Assembly (NCBI GenBank): GCA_002336895.1
Contig: DDFC01000042.1
Span: 255,935-319,934 of the forward strand
DNA: 64,000 nt
Reading direction: 5' to 3'
From: Verrucomicrobiaceae bacterium UBA1938
GTDB taxonomy: Bacteria; Verrucomicrobiota; Verrucomicrobiia; Verrucomicrobiales; Verrucomicrobiaceae
A program made the position numbers and the translations under genes. The notes beneath the pieces were generated by a model. That model saw only the letters and a program-made list of their open reading frames with translations. It searched no databases and was not told the DNA's origin. Positions within the stretch are counted from its first letter, which is position 1; each line of letters starts with the position of its first letter. Of this stretch, positions 16,219 through 24,823 are shown piece after piece.

Positions 16219-17253
16219 CTATTCCAGGTGGCGGCCGAGCATGGTGTCGAGGTTGAGCTCGACGATTTCCCCCATGGATTTGCAGGAGTCAAAGCGGTGG
16301 GTGTTGTGAAACTGGCCGAGTTCGGAGCGGAGCTGAACAACCTTTTCAAAGGGCTCCACGGCGTTGTTTTTCATGCAGTGCAGCAGCGCGGAGATGCGCT
16401 GGTGCTCGGAGAGGTAGCGGCGGGAGATGAGGCTGCGCTCCTCCTCCTGGTACTGCTTCATGGTGGGGAAGTTGAGGCAGGTGGAGCAGAGCTGCACCAC
16501 GGGGTTGTTCTCCTTGAAGAACTGGGGGAGGTAGAGGTTTTTACGCCCCTCGTAGCTCTGCTGGTCAAAGTCGATGGCGCGCACGCGGTACTGCACCTCC
16601 TCAAAGTCGGGCGTCATGTCGATGACATAGTTGTAGCTGCGCATGTCCCCCAGGAGGCGGATGAAGCAGCGTTCGCTGAATTTCACGAACTCCTTGGCCA
16701 GACGCACGCCATTGAAGTCGGGACGGCCGAGGTAGTCGCGGATGAAGGCGTCTCCGGGCACGCCGGCAATGTGCTCCTCCACGAGGGTGCCGCTGCTGTG
16801 CATGAGGTAGTTGATGCGGTTGGGGGAAAGCAGGTGCTCCAGCTCCAGGCCATAGACGCGGGAGGCGTCCGCCGTCTTCACGTAGAAGTGGTCGTAGTTG
16901 TCATTGTACTGGTTCACCACACGCACGCGGAAGGGGCGGGAGTTGCCAAACTCGCAGTAGTCCACGCGCTCCACATACAGATGCGGAACGGCGTGGAAAT
17001 CGCCGGTGCGCAGCAGGGAGTAGATGCTGGTCAGCTTGGGGTAGAGCTCCTGCTGCAGCTCGCGCGGGTAGAGCACGCTGCTCCAGTAGGTGGCGTTTCC
17101 CTCCTTGTCGAAGAGAGGGTAGCTTTCGGAAAAAGTGCGCAGCTCATTGTAGGTGGTGGGCAGCGAGTAGCAGCGCCCAAACTGATCGAGGTAGCTGATC
17201 AGCTCATCAGTGACGGGGATGAAGTTTTTGCGCCGGGTGATCTCGATGCTCAT
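16219..17253 (-). CDS. uncharacterised protein with kinase-like motifs
   Basis: 344 residues from the ATG at 17251-17253 (MSIEITRRKN), chosen over a 384-residue frame whose first 40 residues look non-coding. No signal or membrane segment. I do not recognise a named family. Seen in order are a VEEHIAGVPGDAFIRDYL segment near 165, RLLGDMRSYNYVIDM near 211 and YRVRAIDFDQQSYEGRKN near 236. The D..R..N followed by a DFD 20-25 residues later resembles the catalytic loop and metal-binding DFG/DFD of the protein-kinase-like/APH superfamily, but no clear ATP-binding lysine or glycine loop is visible. Divergent from the desaturase gene. Confidence 0.55.
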   Translation of the reverse strand: MSIEITRRKNFIPVTDELISYLDQFGRCYSLPTTYNELRTFSESYPLFDKEGNATYWSSVLYPRELQQELYPKLTSIYSLLRTGDFHAVPHLYVERVDYCEFGNSRPFRVRVVNQYNDNYDHFYVKTADASRVYGLELEHLLSPNRINYLMHSSGTLVEEHIAGVPGDAFIRDYLGRPDFNGVRLAKEFVKFSERCFIRLLGDMRSYNYVIDMTPDFEEVQYRVRAIDFDQQSYEGRKNLYLPQFFKENNPVVQLCSTCLNFPTMKQYQEEERSLISRRYLSEHQRISALLHCMKNNAVEPFEKVVQLRSELGQFHNTHRFDSCKSMGEIVELNLDTMLGRHLE

Positions 17254-17361
17254 GCGCCGTTGTGTCGCACTTTGCGTTCCAAGTATCAAGAGGGCAAGCT
17301 GCAGTCCGTTGGAAGAGGCCAAGTGAGGGCGGGACTGAAAATCGGATCCAGGGTTTGCTGC

Positions 17362-17390
17362 TTGATCCCGCAAAGGAGGCTGCCTATTTT
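17362..17390 (+). promoter_or_regulatory. candidate sigma-70 promoter of the desaturase gene
   Basis: TTGATC at 17362-17367 and TATTTT at 17385-17390 with a 17-base spacer. The start point would be about 12 bases before the GTG at 17410, giving a very short leader. Reads as a housekeeping promoter but rests on motif match only. Confidence 0.4.
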
Positions 17391-17409
17391 AAAATCTGTC
17401 ATATCAAAG

Positions 17410-18597
17410 GTGAAACTGCTGAGTCATCAACGATTGCGTGAGTGTTCGAAGCTGCGGCCATGGCGGAATATCGGGTGGATCGCGCTGGACTATGCATGTG
17501 CAGTGCTGGTGGCGGGCTGCACAGCGGGGGTTCATTTTTTGCGCCAGGAGATGGGCTTGCAGTGGGCCTGGGAGGTGCCGGTGGTGCTGGCGGCGACGTT
17601 TCTCATGGGGATTTTTCAGCACCGCATCGGACTCATGGGGCATGAAGCTTCGCATTATCTGCTGCTGCCGGACCGGGCATGGAATGACCGGCTGGCGAAT
17701 CTGCTGGTTTTCCACCCGCTGTTTTCCGAAATATGGCTCTATCGTAAAAAACACACGGGACACCACCTGCATCCTAATGATCCTGAACAGGACCCGAACT
17801 TGTTTGGCGCCAAAGTGGAGCGCATTTATGCCAAGTTTCCGATGGGGAAGGGCAGGTTTGTGCGCTGCTTTTATCTCATGTTTTTCTGGCCGCCCTTTGT
17901 GCTGGGCATCCTTCAGGATCTGTTTCTGTCTCTGACGACTGGCACCCGCAAGGCACGGGCGGCTGCGGCACCAGGTCGTGGCAGGATGGCGCTGCCGGGG
18001 CTCGTCTGGTTCATCCTTGCCTCATTGGTTCTCGTGGGCGGCGTCTTGTCTGGCGCACAGTGCTGGCCGCTGATCGCCGGGATGAGTGCGGTGGCGCTGG
18101 CGGTCTGGGCCTGCGCGCCAGAGCGGTGGTTTGGTGGCGGGGATGGGAGAACGGCGAGGGATGTGAAGTGGTTCGCGCTGCAGCGGCTTGTGTTCAATGC
18201 ATTGCTGCTGCTTGGCCTCGCTGTGCTGACCCATCGGTTTGGCGGTCAGGTGCTGGCGGGCTTCATTGTGCTGTGGATTTTCCCGCTCATCTACGTGTTT
18301 CCGTTCATGATGCATCTGCGGGAGATCTACCAGCACGCCAATGCGGGAACGGGAGAGCTGGACAACACGCGCATCATGCATGTGGATCCCATCACAAGAT
18401 GGGCGCTGATGGGCTATGGCAATGATTTTCACCTGATCCATCACCTGTATCCGAACATTCCCCATGACCGGCTGGAGGAGCTGCATGAGGATCTTTTGCG
18501 AGAGAGCGCGGAGTATGCTGCGGCCGTGCAGGAAACCCATGGTGTGATGAGGGCCCCGGCTGGAAGAAGCAGTATTTTGGACGCGCTGGCGAGGTGA
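17410..18597 (+). CDS. membrane fatty acid desaturase-like protein
   Basis: 395 residues if the GTG at 17410 is the start; upstream frame is open but antisense to another gene. Membrane desaturase histidine boxes are clear: LMGHEASHYLL near 75-80, KKHTGHHLHPN near 110, and NDFHLIHHLYPNIPHDRL near 340. Four to six hydrophobic helices lie between them. The di-iron centre bound by these histidines uses O2 to desaturate or hydroxylate a lipid or carotenoid. The C-terminal pattern also fits beta-carotene ketolase/hydroxylase relatives, so the substrate is open. The run AAAGG touches the GTG, so translation may be leader-poor. Confidence 0.75.
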   Translation: MKLLSHQRLRECSKLRPWRNIGWIALDYACAVLVAGCTAGVHFLRQEMGLQWAWEVPVVLAATFLMGIFQHRIGLMGHEASHYLLLPDRAWNDRLANLLVFHPLFSEIWLYRKKHTGHHLHPNDPEQDPNLFGAKVERIYAKFPMGKGRFVRCFYLMFFWPPFVLGILQDLFLSLTTGTRKARAAAAPGRGRMALPGLVWFILASLVLVGGVLSGAQCWPLIAGMSAVALAVWACAPERWFGGGDGRTARDVKWFALQRLVFNALLLLGLAVLTHRFGGQVLAGFIVLWIFPLIYVFPFMMHLREIYQHANAGTGELDNTRIMHVDPITRWALMGYGNDFHLIHHLYPNIPHDRLEELHEDLLRESAEYAAAVQETHGVMRAPAGRSSILDALAR

Positions 18598-18660
18598 GGT
18601 GCGGGGCCTGAGCCTCTTTCCAGAACGAGGAAACACTGGCGGCGGGTAGCTGCGCGGCGC

Positions 18661-18692
18661 AAAAAAAACACCCGGCAGATTTCTCTGCCGGG
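18661..18692 (-). terminator. intrinsic terminator downstream of the Gfo/Idh gene
   Basis: A perfect 8-bp stem CCCGGCAG / CTGCCGGG with a 6-base loop. On the - strand it is followed by TGTTTTTTTT, a strong U-tract. It is 50 bases past the stop of the oxidoreductase gene. Confidence 0.8.
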
Positions 18693-18719
18693 CGCTTGGT
18701 GTTTGAGTGCTTGCTGGAG

Positions 18720-18736
18720 ACGGGCTGGCAGCCCGT
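18720..18736 (-). repeat. small perfect hairpin next to the Gfo/Idh stop codon
   Basis: ACGGGCT / AGCCCGT, 7 bp with a 3-base loop, lies just past the stop and ahead of the strong terminator. No T-run follows, so it may be a transcript-stabilising hairpin. Confidence 0.4.
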
Positions 18737-18742
18737 TTCAGC

Positions 18743-20182
18743 TTAGATGCTGGCGGCGCTGTATTCCCAGCCGTTGCGGACGGCGGCGCGCTTGATCATC
18801 TTGTTGGCCTGCTCGTTGTCGGTGGTCTGCTTGGCGGCGTCCCAGTGGATGACCTTGCCGGGGTTGGAGATGGCCAGGTTGCCGAAGAGGCAGAGCTTGG
18901 TCAGAGGCACGGAGTAGTCGAAGTTGCTGCCGCAGATCTTGTTCTGCTCGATGGCGCGGACGAGCTCCAGCTGGGGCTTGTCGGGGGCCAGGGAGCGCTC
19001 GAGGGTCTTGGGCGTTTCCTTGAAGAACTTGGCGAACTTCTCGCGGTTGCCCACGAGCTGGAGGTTTTCGCAGTAGTCGCCCTGGTTGAGGATGGTGTCC
19101 TCGTCGCCGATGATCATGAAGCCGCCGATCATCTTGTCCCAGTTGTAGGCGGCGTCGAGCTTGTCAGGGCGGGCGGGCTTGACGGGAACGCCGTCCTTCT
19201 TGCCTTCGTGCCAGTGCAGCTTCACCTCGCCGTATTTGGCGTGTTTGAAGGAGCAGATGACGTGGGACCAGGTAGGCCAGCTCATGTCGGTGAGATCGCC
19301 CACTTCAGCCTCGATGGCGTAGGGCTCGGGAAGTTCGCAGCCCCAGAAAGGACCGTCCATGATGTGGCAGCCCATGTCGCCCATGGCGCCGGCTCCGAAT
19401 TCCAGGCTGCCGCGCCAGGCGAAGGGGTGCAGGCCGGGGACGTAGGGGCGGTCCGGGGTCTGGGCCAGCCAGTCGGTCCAATGCACGTGGGCAGGTGCCT
19501 GGCCGGGGGCTTCGGTTCCGGCGCTTTCATTCTTGTTGCGGGGCTTGGGAGCGGTCTTGCCGGTGTAGATGTCCTTGGCCTCGGTGCCCTGGGGCCAGAT
19601 GGGGCGGTTGGTCCAGACGTGGATTTCCTTCACGTTGCCGACGATGCCGGCGGTGAGCCATTCCTTGAGCTGGCGGATGGGCTCCTTGGTGTGGCCCTGG
19701 TTGCCCATGTTGGTCTTCACGCCCTTCTTCTTGGCGGCTTCATGCAGTTCGTTGGCTTCCCAGATGCGGTTCACCAGTGGCTTCTGCACGCAGACGTGCT
19801 TGCCACGCTTGATGGCCTCCATGGCGGCGGGGTAGTGCGCGTGGTCGGGGGTGGAGACGGTGCACATGTCGATCTTGTCGCCCATGGTGTCGAACATCTC
19901 GCGGAAGTTGGTGAACATCTTGGCGCTCGGATACTTCTTCTGGGCATCAGCCAGGCGGTGTTCGTCGATGTCGCAGATGGCCACAATGTTGGCGCCCTCG
20001 TTGGCGATGCCGACGTCAGAGGCTCCCTTGCCACCTGCACCGCCGATGCCGGCGACGTTGATCTTTTTGACGACAGCCGCCGCGTCCTGGCCGATGAGCA
20101 GGTTTGGGAAGAAGATGCCGCCTGCGGTTGCGGCGGTGCTGCGAAGGAAGGTGCGACGGTTGGGGAAGGACGAGGGCTTCAT
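18743..20182 (-). CDS. Tat-exported Gfo/Idh/MocA family oxidoreductase
   Basis: 479 residues from the ATG at 20180-20182, chosen because it opens with a Tat signal (NRRTFLRSTAATAGGIFF). KINVAGIGGAGGKG is the Rossmann dinucleotide loop, and KHVCVQKPLVNRIWEA replaces the usual EKP by QKP, a change common in the exported PVC subfamily. A large C-terminal domain with TNRPIWPQG and DMGCHIMDGPFWG follows. Likely acts on sugars in the periplasm with a cofactor loaded before export. Substrate unknown. It has its own terminator and no neighbour on the strand, so it is probably monocistronic. Confidence 0.88.
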   Translation of the reverse strand: MKPSSFPNRRTFLRSTAATAGGIFFPNLLIGQDAAAVVKKINVAGIGGAGGKGASDVGIANEGANIVAICDIDEHRLADAQKKYPSAKMFTNFREMFDTMGDKIDMCTVSTPDHAHYPAAMEAIKRGKHVCVQKPLVNRIWEANELHEAAKKKGVKTNMGNQGHTKEPIRQLKEWLTAGIVGNVKEIHVWTNRPIWPQGTEAKDIYTGKTAPKPRNKNESAGTEAPGQAPAHVHWTDWLAQTPDRPYVPGLHPFAWRGSLEFGAGAMGDMGCHIMDGPFWGCELPEPYAIEAEVGDLTDMSWPTWSHVICSFKHAKYGEVKLHWHEGKKDGVPVKPARPDKLDAAYNWDKMIGGFMIIGDEDTILNQGDYCENLQLVGNREKFAKFFKETPKTLERSLAPDKPQLELVRAIEQNKICGSNFDYSVPLTKLCLFGNLAISNPGKVIHWDAAKQTTDNEQANKMIKRAAVRNGWEYSAASI

Positions 20183-20339
20183 TGGTGGGTGGATTGGGAA
20201 CCGCAAAAATAGCGGGGTGAAGGGATGAAACGCAATGGGAATGTCTCCTTGCACAAAAAACACGGTCTGTGGCGGAGAAATGTGCGGAGGGCACTCTTTG
20301 TGCTTGGCGGGAGGTTGTTTTACCGCCTACAAGCACTGC

Positions 20340-21686
20340 ATGGACTTTGCCAAAATTGCCGCCGACCTCTCCGGTTTTGTCTGGGGTGCCCCGCTGATCA
20401 TCCTGCTGTTTGGCACGCATCTTTTCCTCACGGTGCGCACGGGCTTCATTCAGCGGCATCTGATGCAGGCCATCCGCATCTCATTCTCCCGGCACAAGGA
20501 AGGGGAGGGAGATGTGTCCCAGTTTGGCGCGCTGATGACGGCGCTGGCCGCCACCATCGGCACGGGCAATATCATCGGCGTGGCGGGTGCTGTGGCCACG
20601 GGCGGACCTGGCGCGGTGCTGTGGATGTGGCTCACGGGTGTGTTTGGCATTGCCACCAAGTATTCAGAGGCCGTGCTGGCGGTGAAGTATCGCATCACCA
20701 TGCCAGATGGCAGCATGGCGGGCGGGCCCATGTATGCGCTGGAGCGCGGGCTGGGGCAGAAGTGGCTGGGCGTGGTGTTTGCCATCTTCACCTGCATCGC
20801 CGCCTTTGGCATTGGCAACATGACGCAGGCCAACAGCATCGTGGAGATGCTCATCGAAAAAGTGAAGCCTGAATCCGTCACGCAGCTGCGCTGGATCGCC
20901 GGTGGTGTGATGGCGGCGCTGACGGCAGCCGTGGTGCTCGGCGGGGTGAAGAGCATCGCCAAAGTGTGCGGTCTGCTAGTGCCGGTGATGGCCGTGGGCT
21001 ACGTGGTGGGCTGTGCGTTGATCCTGATCAAAAACTACGCAGTGCTTCCGCAGACCTTCCTGGACATCTGGAATGGTGCGTGGAGCGGACAGGCCGCTGT
21101 GGGTGGCTTTGTGGGAGCGGGGCTGAAAGAGGTGGCGCGCGCGGGCATCGCACGCGGTCTGTTTTCCAATGAGTCCGGCCTGGGCTCCGCGCCCATCGTG
21201 GCGGCGGCGGCGCAGACGCGCAATCCGGTGCGTCAGGCGCTGGTGAGCAGCACGGCCACCTTTTGGGACACGGTGGTGGTGTGCCTCATGACCGGCCTGG
21301 TGGTGGTGAGCAGCGGCCACTGGAAGGACGGGCTGCCGAAGGCCGCGCTGACCAGCGCCGCCTTCAATGACCTGCACACCTGGGGGCCGTACATCCTCAT
21401 GTTTGGTCTCATGACCTTTGTTTTCTCCACCATTCTCGGCTGGGGCTACTATGGCGAAAAAGCGGCCGAGTATCTCTTTGGTACGCGCTCGGTGAGGCCC
21501 TACCGCATCCTCTGGGTGCTGGCGGTGCTGTTTGGCTCTGTGCAGCCTGCGCAGGCGGTGTGGGACTTTGCCGATGCGGCGAATGGTCTCATGGCGCTGC
21601 CAAACCTGATCTGCCTCATCTGCCTGAGCGGGGTGATCGTGAGCGAAACCCGCACCCACGAGCACGAGCTGACCGGCAAGGAGTGA
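20340..21686 (+). CDS. sodium:alanine (AGCS) symporter
   Basis: 448 residues from the ATG at 20340; the longer frame upstream adds a Cys-rich stretch that is unlikely to be coding. Family landmarks: TALAATIGTGNIIGVAGAVATGGPGAVLWMW near 60-90, PMYALERGL near 120, and RAGIARGLFSNESGLGSAPIVAAAA near 275. Ten to eleven membrane helices. AGCS proteins import alanine or glycine with Na+. It is followed by tRNA-Gln and divergent from the oxidoreductase gene. Confidence 0.9.
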   Translation: MDFAKIAADLSGFVWGAPLIILLFGTHLFLTVRTGFIQRHLMQAIRISFSRHKEGEGDVSQFGALMTALAATIGTGNIIGVAGAVATGGPGAVLWMWLTGVFGIATKYSEAVLAVKYRITMPDGSMAGGPMYALERGLGQKWLGVVFAIFTCIAAFGIGNMTQANSIVEMLIEKVKPESVTQLRWIAGGVMAALTAAVVLGGVKSIAKVCGLLVPVMAVGYVVGCALILIKNYAVLPQTFLDIWNGAWSGQAAVGGFVGAGLKEVARAGIARGLFSNESGLGSAPIVAAAAQTRNPVRQALVSSTATFWDTVVVCLMTGLVVVSSGHWKDGLPKAALTSAAFNDLHTWGPYILMFGLMTFVFSTILGWGYYGEKAAEYLFGTRSVRPYRILWVLAVLFGSVQPAQAVWDFADAANGLMALPNLICLICLSGVIVSETRTHEHELTGKE

Positions 21687-21704
21687 AAAAGTCTGCCATC
21701 GCGC

Positions 21705-21732
21705 TTGCAAGAACGTCATCCGCCACTATTCT
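21705..21732 (+). promoter_or_regulatory. candidate promoter of tRNA-Gln
   Basis: TTGCAA and TATTCT separated by 16 bases, with the -10 box ending 18 bases before the tRNA 5' end. Position and spacing fit a sigma-70 promoter, but it is based on motif match only. Confidence 0.45.
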
Positions 21733-21750
21733 CTCCGCCCGCCTAACCAC

Positions 21751-21824
21751 TGCCTCATGGTGTAATGGTAACACAGCAGATTCTGAATCTGTTATTCTAG
21801 GTTCGAATCCTAGTGAGGCAACCA
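21751..21824 (+). tRNA. tRNA-Gln (anticodon CUG)
   Basis: A full cloverleaf. The 7-bp acceptor stem TGCCTCA / TGAGGCA ends at 21820, followed by an A discriminator and an encoded CCA at 21822-21824. The D arm includes GGTGTAATGGTAAC; the anticodon arm is GCAGA-TTCTGAA-TCTGT, giving anticodon CTG (reads CAG); the T arm is CTAGG-TTCGAAT-CCTAG. The U1-A72 pair is typical of glutamine tRNA. The encoded CCA means no reliance on CCA-adding enzyme for first maturation. Confidence 0.95.
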
Positions 21825-22073
21825 TTCCAAAGCTGCCTTCGTCGCGAGAAGTGTCCTGAGTGAATTTCACTTCATAGTTTTGGCTGCAATCGCAGGCAAA
21901 AATGTCTGCCTTAACATCAAAGGGAGGGAGGAGTTACGGCAGTCTTCGTCTTTTGAAATCATTCGGGGGCAGCATGCCAAGCATGAAGGGATAAATGAAA
22001 CAACTTGACTGAAAATATTAAATCAGAACTGGTGCAAGTGCCGGTTTGTTTTGATTCAAATTTTGATATGCTT

Positions 22074-22502
22074 ATGAAAAAATACTTGGCTTCGATCATG
22101 GCTTTGCTGATGTCCGTGTTTCACCTGCATGGAGAAAAAGCTCCTCAGCTAATCAACAGCATTGCCTTCAGGGCGGAGATGGATCACGCCACGGTGAAGA
22201 TACAGGACGGCAAATTGTGGGTTGAGCATGGTGGTTTCGCTGCTCCTGCCCGGATGTTTGTCATGGGGAAAAGCTACAAACCCAAAGCATCCGCACAGAC
22301 CACCAAGGATGATCCCTTTGTGAAATTTGAGGGCAAGCTCAAACCTTTCAATAATGCGACGGTATCCATCACCAAACTGCGTGGGCGAGGGACGGTGGAA
22401 ATTGCCGAGCAGCCATCACCGCAGAATAACTGGACATTGTCTGTCAGAGTCGTGGATCCGCCCAATGACGGAGACGAATACTCCTTTAAAATCACTTGGT
22501 GA
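22074..22502 (+). CDS. hypothetical secreted protein
   Basis: 142 residues from the ATG at 22074, chosen because it starts with a signal-like MKKYLASIMALLMSVFHLHG; the longer frame from 22005 lacks one. The mature part is beta-rich (repeating alternation of hydrophobic residues, e.g. ATVSITKLRGRGTVEI) and ends in SFKITW. No family recognised. Sequence around it is less GC-rich than the rest of the window, suggesting recent acquisition or low expression. No partner gene. Confidence 0.55.
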   Translation: MKKYLASIMALLMSVFHLHGEKAPQLINSIAFRAEMDHATVKIQDGKLWVEHGGFAAPARMFVMGKSYKPKASAQTTKDDPFVKFEGKLKPFNNATVSITKLRGRGTVEIAEQPSPQNNWTLSVRVVDPPNDGDEYSFKITW

Positions 22503-22621
22503 AATGAGGCCAAGATTCACTGCCGCGAGTCACGTCAGTGAATCACAAATTCAGGCGTGGCAACCGAGCAGGAGCTTGGTCAAAAGCTCCCTTGGAACCT
22601 TCGCAGTCGAGGTTGTTGCTA

Positions 22622-22966
22622 TCAGGCCTTGGCCTTGGCGGCCATGATGGCGGAGTCCATGCGTGCGAGACGCTGGGTGCTGGAGGCGGCTTCGATGCCT
22701 TCGAGGCCGCGATAGCTCTTGCCGATCTTTTCCACGAGGCCGCTGTTGGTCAGCTTGAGGATCTTCTCATAGCAGCGCAGGCGCAGCATTTCTTCACCGC
22801 CGCTGACGGCGTTCTTCAGCTTCAGACCATCAAATACCCGGCCAAAAAGGACCTTGAACTCCAGCGTTTCACCAGTGGAAAGAACATTTACCAGCTCATC
22901 AGTGACGTGATCAACAACTCGACGGGAGAAAGACGCTTTTTTGGTAACAGGTTTTGAGGTAGCCAT
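22622..22966 (-). CDS. small hypothetical protein
   Basis: 114 residues, basic at both ends (ATSKPVTKKASFSRRVV at the start, AAKAKA at the end), helical in the middle. The Lys/Ala/Ser-rich tails look nucleoid-protein-like, but I see no HU or histone-H1 motif. No signal peptide. It lies convergent with the secreted hypothetical gene and about 80 bases downstream of the GIY-YIG gene on the same strand. Confidence 0.5.
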   Translation of the reverse strand: MATSKPVTKKASFSRRVVDHVTDELVNVLSTGETLEFKVLFGRVFDGLKLKNAVSGGEEMLRLRCYEKILKLTNSGLVEKIGKSYRGLEGIEAASSTQRLARMDSAIMAAKAKA

Positions 22967-23044
22967 CCTTCTTGCATACCACAGGATTGCTGGTTTGTCT
23001 CAAAAAGCCTTCGCAAAAGTCACATTTTACCAAGTAATTCCGCT

Positions 23045-23371
23045 TCATTCCTCTCCGAGGCGGGCTTCTTTGGCCGTACGGGTCAGGCGTTTGAAGGAAA
23101 TTTCAGCCTTCAGGGCGGCGGATTTGTTTTTCTGCGGCCAGGAGCGCAGGAGCGTCAGCGGGCCGCGCCCCCGGGTGTAGCGTGCGCCTTTGCCCGCGCT
23201 GTGCATGGCGAAGCGGCGCTCCAGATCGTTGGTGATGCCGCAGTAGAGGGTGCCATCGCCACAGCGCAGGACATAGAGATGCCACTTCTTTTTGACGGCC
23301 TTCTTTTTGGGGCGGGCCTTGGTGGCGGGCTTTTTCCGGGGTTTCTTTTTCGGCGGCACGGCGCGCAGCAT
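23045..23371 (-). CDS. GIY-YIG nuclease (UPF0213/YhbQ-like)
   Basis: 108 residues from the ATG at 23369-23371; a TTG at 23398 would overlap the upstream gene. The N-terminal 28 residues are very Lys/Arg/Pro-rich (PPKKKPRKKPATKARPKKK) and likely bind DNA or RNA. The GIY-YIG core follows: WHLYVLRCGDGTLYCGITNDLERRFAMH (Tyr, Tyr, Gly, Arg conserved) and the final SFKRLTRTAKEARL helix. Single-domain proteins of this type are small endonucleases of unclear role. It starts 23 bases after the stop of the DUF1501 gene on the same strand. Confidence 0.8.
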   Translation of the reverse strand: MLRAVPPKKKPRKKPATKARPKKKAVKKKWHLYVLRCGDGTLYCGITNDLERRFAMHSAGKGARYTRGRGPLTLLRSWPQKNKSAALKAEISFKRLTRTAKEARLGEE

Positions 23372-23394
23372 AGCAGGCGGCGTGCGGCTGGAAA

Positions 23395-24759
23395 TCAAAA
23401 CAGCTCGCTGATCATCGAGCCCTCTGTGAGGGCGACGGGGCGGTTGTCCGCAGAGCGGTAGCTGATCTCGCGGTAGTCGTAGCCGAGCGCGGAGTAGATG
23501 CTGGCGTGGATGTCTGCCGGAGTGATGGGGCGGTCCTTGGGGTAGGCACCGCTGGCGTCCGAGCTGCCGATGACCTGACCGCCGCGCACGCCGCCGCCTG
23601 CCAGCACCACGGTGTAGCAGCCCGGCCAGTGGTCGCGCCCGGCGTCGTTGTTGATCTTGGGCGTGCGGCCAAATTCTCCCATCCAGACGACGAGGGTGCT
23701 TTCCAGCAGCCCGCGCTCCTCCAGGTCGTCCAGCAGTGCGGCATAGGCCTGCTCCATGGGCGGGACGAGGCGGTTTTTGAGGCCGTTGAAGTTGTCCTTG
23801 TGGGTGTCCCAGGTGATGGACGGGCCGTTCACCGTGGTGACGAAACGGGTGCCGGACTCCACGAGACGACGTGCCAGCAGGTGCGACTGCCCCCAGCTAT
23901 GGCGACCGTAGCGCTCGCGCACTTTTTCGGGTTCCTTGGAGAGATCAAAGGCATCGGCGGCCTTGCCAGACTGCAGCATGGTGGTGGCCTGCTCATTGAA
24001 GATGTCCATCTGCGCCACCTGCGGGGAGGCGATGGGGCGCGCGGCGGCGCTCATTTGATCGAGCAGCGCGAGGCGTTCCTGGAAACGTGCGGGTGTGAGG
24101 CTGGAGTCGAGGCCCATGTTGCGCACACGGAAGGTGGCGGCGTTGGGATCGTCATCCAGCACGTAGGGATCGTAGCGTGTGCCCAGGCAGCCGCCGAACT
24201 GGCCGGGGGTGAGATACACTTTGCTGTCGCAGTGGGGGAAGGGGGTGATGACATAGGGCGGCACGCCTTTGCTAAAGCCATCGCGCTGTGCCAGCCAGCC
24301 CACGAGGGTGCCCACGCCGGGCAGGTCTGTGGGGCTGGGGGTGATCAGCGTGCTGTCCACGCGGTAGGGCCGCCCGGTGGTGGCCCAGTGCATGCCGCCA
24401 TTGTGGCTGCTGTGGCCGTGGTGCACGGAGCGGATGAGCGCCAGCTTGTCCATGCGCTTGGCCATCTGTGGCAGCAGCTCCGTCACGTGGATGCCGGGCA
24501 CGTTGGTGCGGATGGTCTTGAACTCGCCGCGAATCTCCGAAGGGCCGTCGGGCTTGGGGTCCCAGAGGTCGATGTGGCTCGGAGCGCCGCCATTGAAGAT
24601 CATGATGACGGACTTGGCCTTGCCGATCCCGATGCCGGGCCGTGGCGCAGGAGAGCCGAGGGCGGCGAGCTGATTGATGCCAAAGCCCAGCATGCCCACG
24701 CCACCTGCGTGAAGCAGGCTGCGCCGAGAAAGGCGAATCTCTGGGACGTGGGAGGACAT
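23395..24759 (-). CDS. Tat-exported DUF1501 protein (sulfatase-like fold)
   Basis: 454 residues from the ATG at 24757-24759. A Tat signal (RLSRRSLLHAGGVGMLGFG) is followed by VIMIFNGGAPSHIDLWDPKPD, the hallmark DUF1501 opening, then RSVHHGHSSHNGGMHW and VVWMGEFGRTPKIN. The family has an alkaline-phosphatase/sulfatase-type core and occurs in expanded numbers in Planctomycetes and Verrucomicrobia, often next to DUF1800 or DUF1549 proteins; none is here. Function unknown. It is followed by the GIY-YIG gene and preceded (64 bases) by a Tat metallophosphoesterase gene, so these may be one transcript. Confidence 0.88.
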   Translation of the reverse strand: MSSHVPEIRLSRRSLLHAGGVGMLGFGINQLAALGSPAPRPGIGIGKAKSVIMIFNGGAPSHIDLWDPKPDGPSEIRGEFKTIRTNVPGIHVTELLPQMAKRMDKLALIRSVHHGHSSHNGGMHWATTGRPYRVDSTLITPSPTDLPGVGTLVGWLAQRDGFSKGVPPYVITPFPHCDSKVYLTPGQFGGCLGTRYDPYVLDDDPNAATFRVRNMGLDSSLTPARFQERLALLDQMSAAARPIASPQVAQMDIFNEQATTMLQSGKAADAFDLSKEPEKVRERYGRHSWGQSHLLARRLVESGTRFVTTVNGPSITWDTHKDNFNGLKNRLVPPMEQAYAALLDDLEERGLLESTLVVWMGEFGRTPKINNDAGRDHWPGCYTVVLAGGGVRGGQVIGSSDASGAYPKDRPITPADIHASIYSALGYDYREISYRSADNRPVALTEGSMISELF

Positions 24760-24823
24760 GCGCGTTTCAGAACCTACGCGGCGAGAGGCGCGTTCTTGCG
24801 AATCGAAAATAAGTGGGCGGTTC

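Noticed and set aside
16228..17409. First half of a 789-residue + frame fused to the desaturase
   Set aside because: It is antisense to the 344-residue unknown protein; the desaturase is taken from the GTG at 17410.
18707..20212. 501-residue + strand frame opposite the second oxidoreductase
   Set aside because: Low-complexity Gly/Val/Ala/Asp composition and antisense to a gene with Tat and Rossmann motifs.
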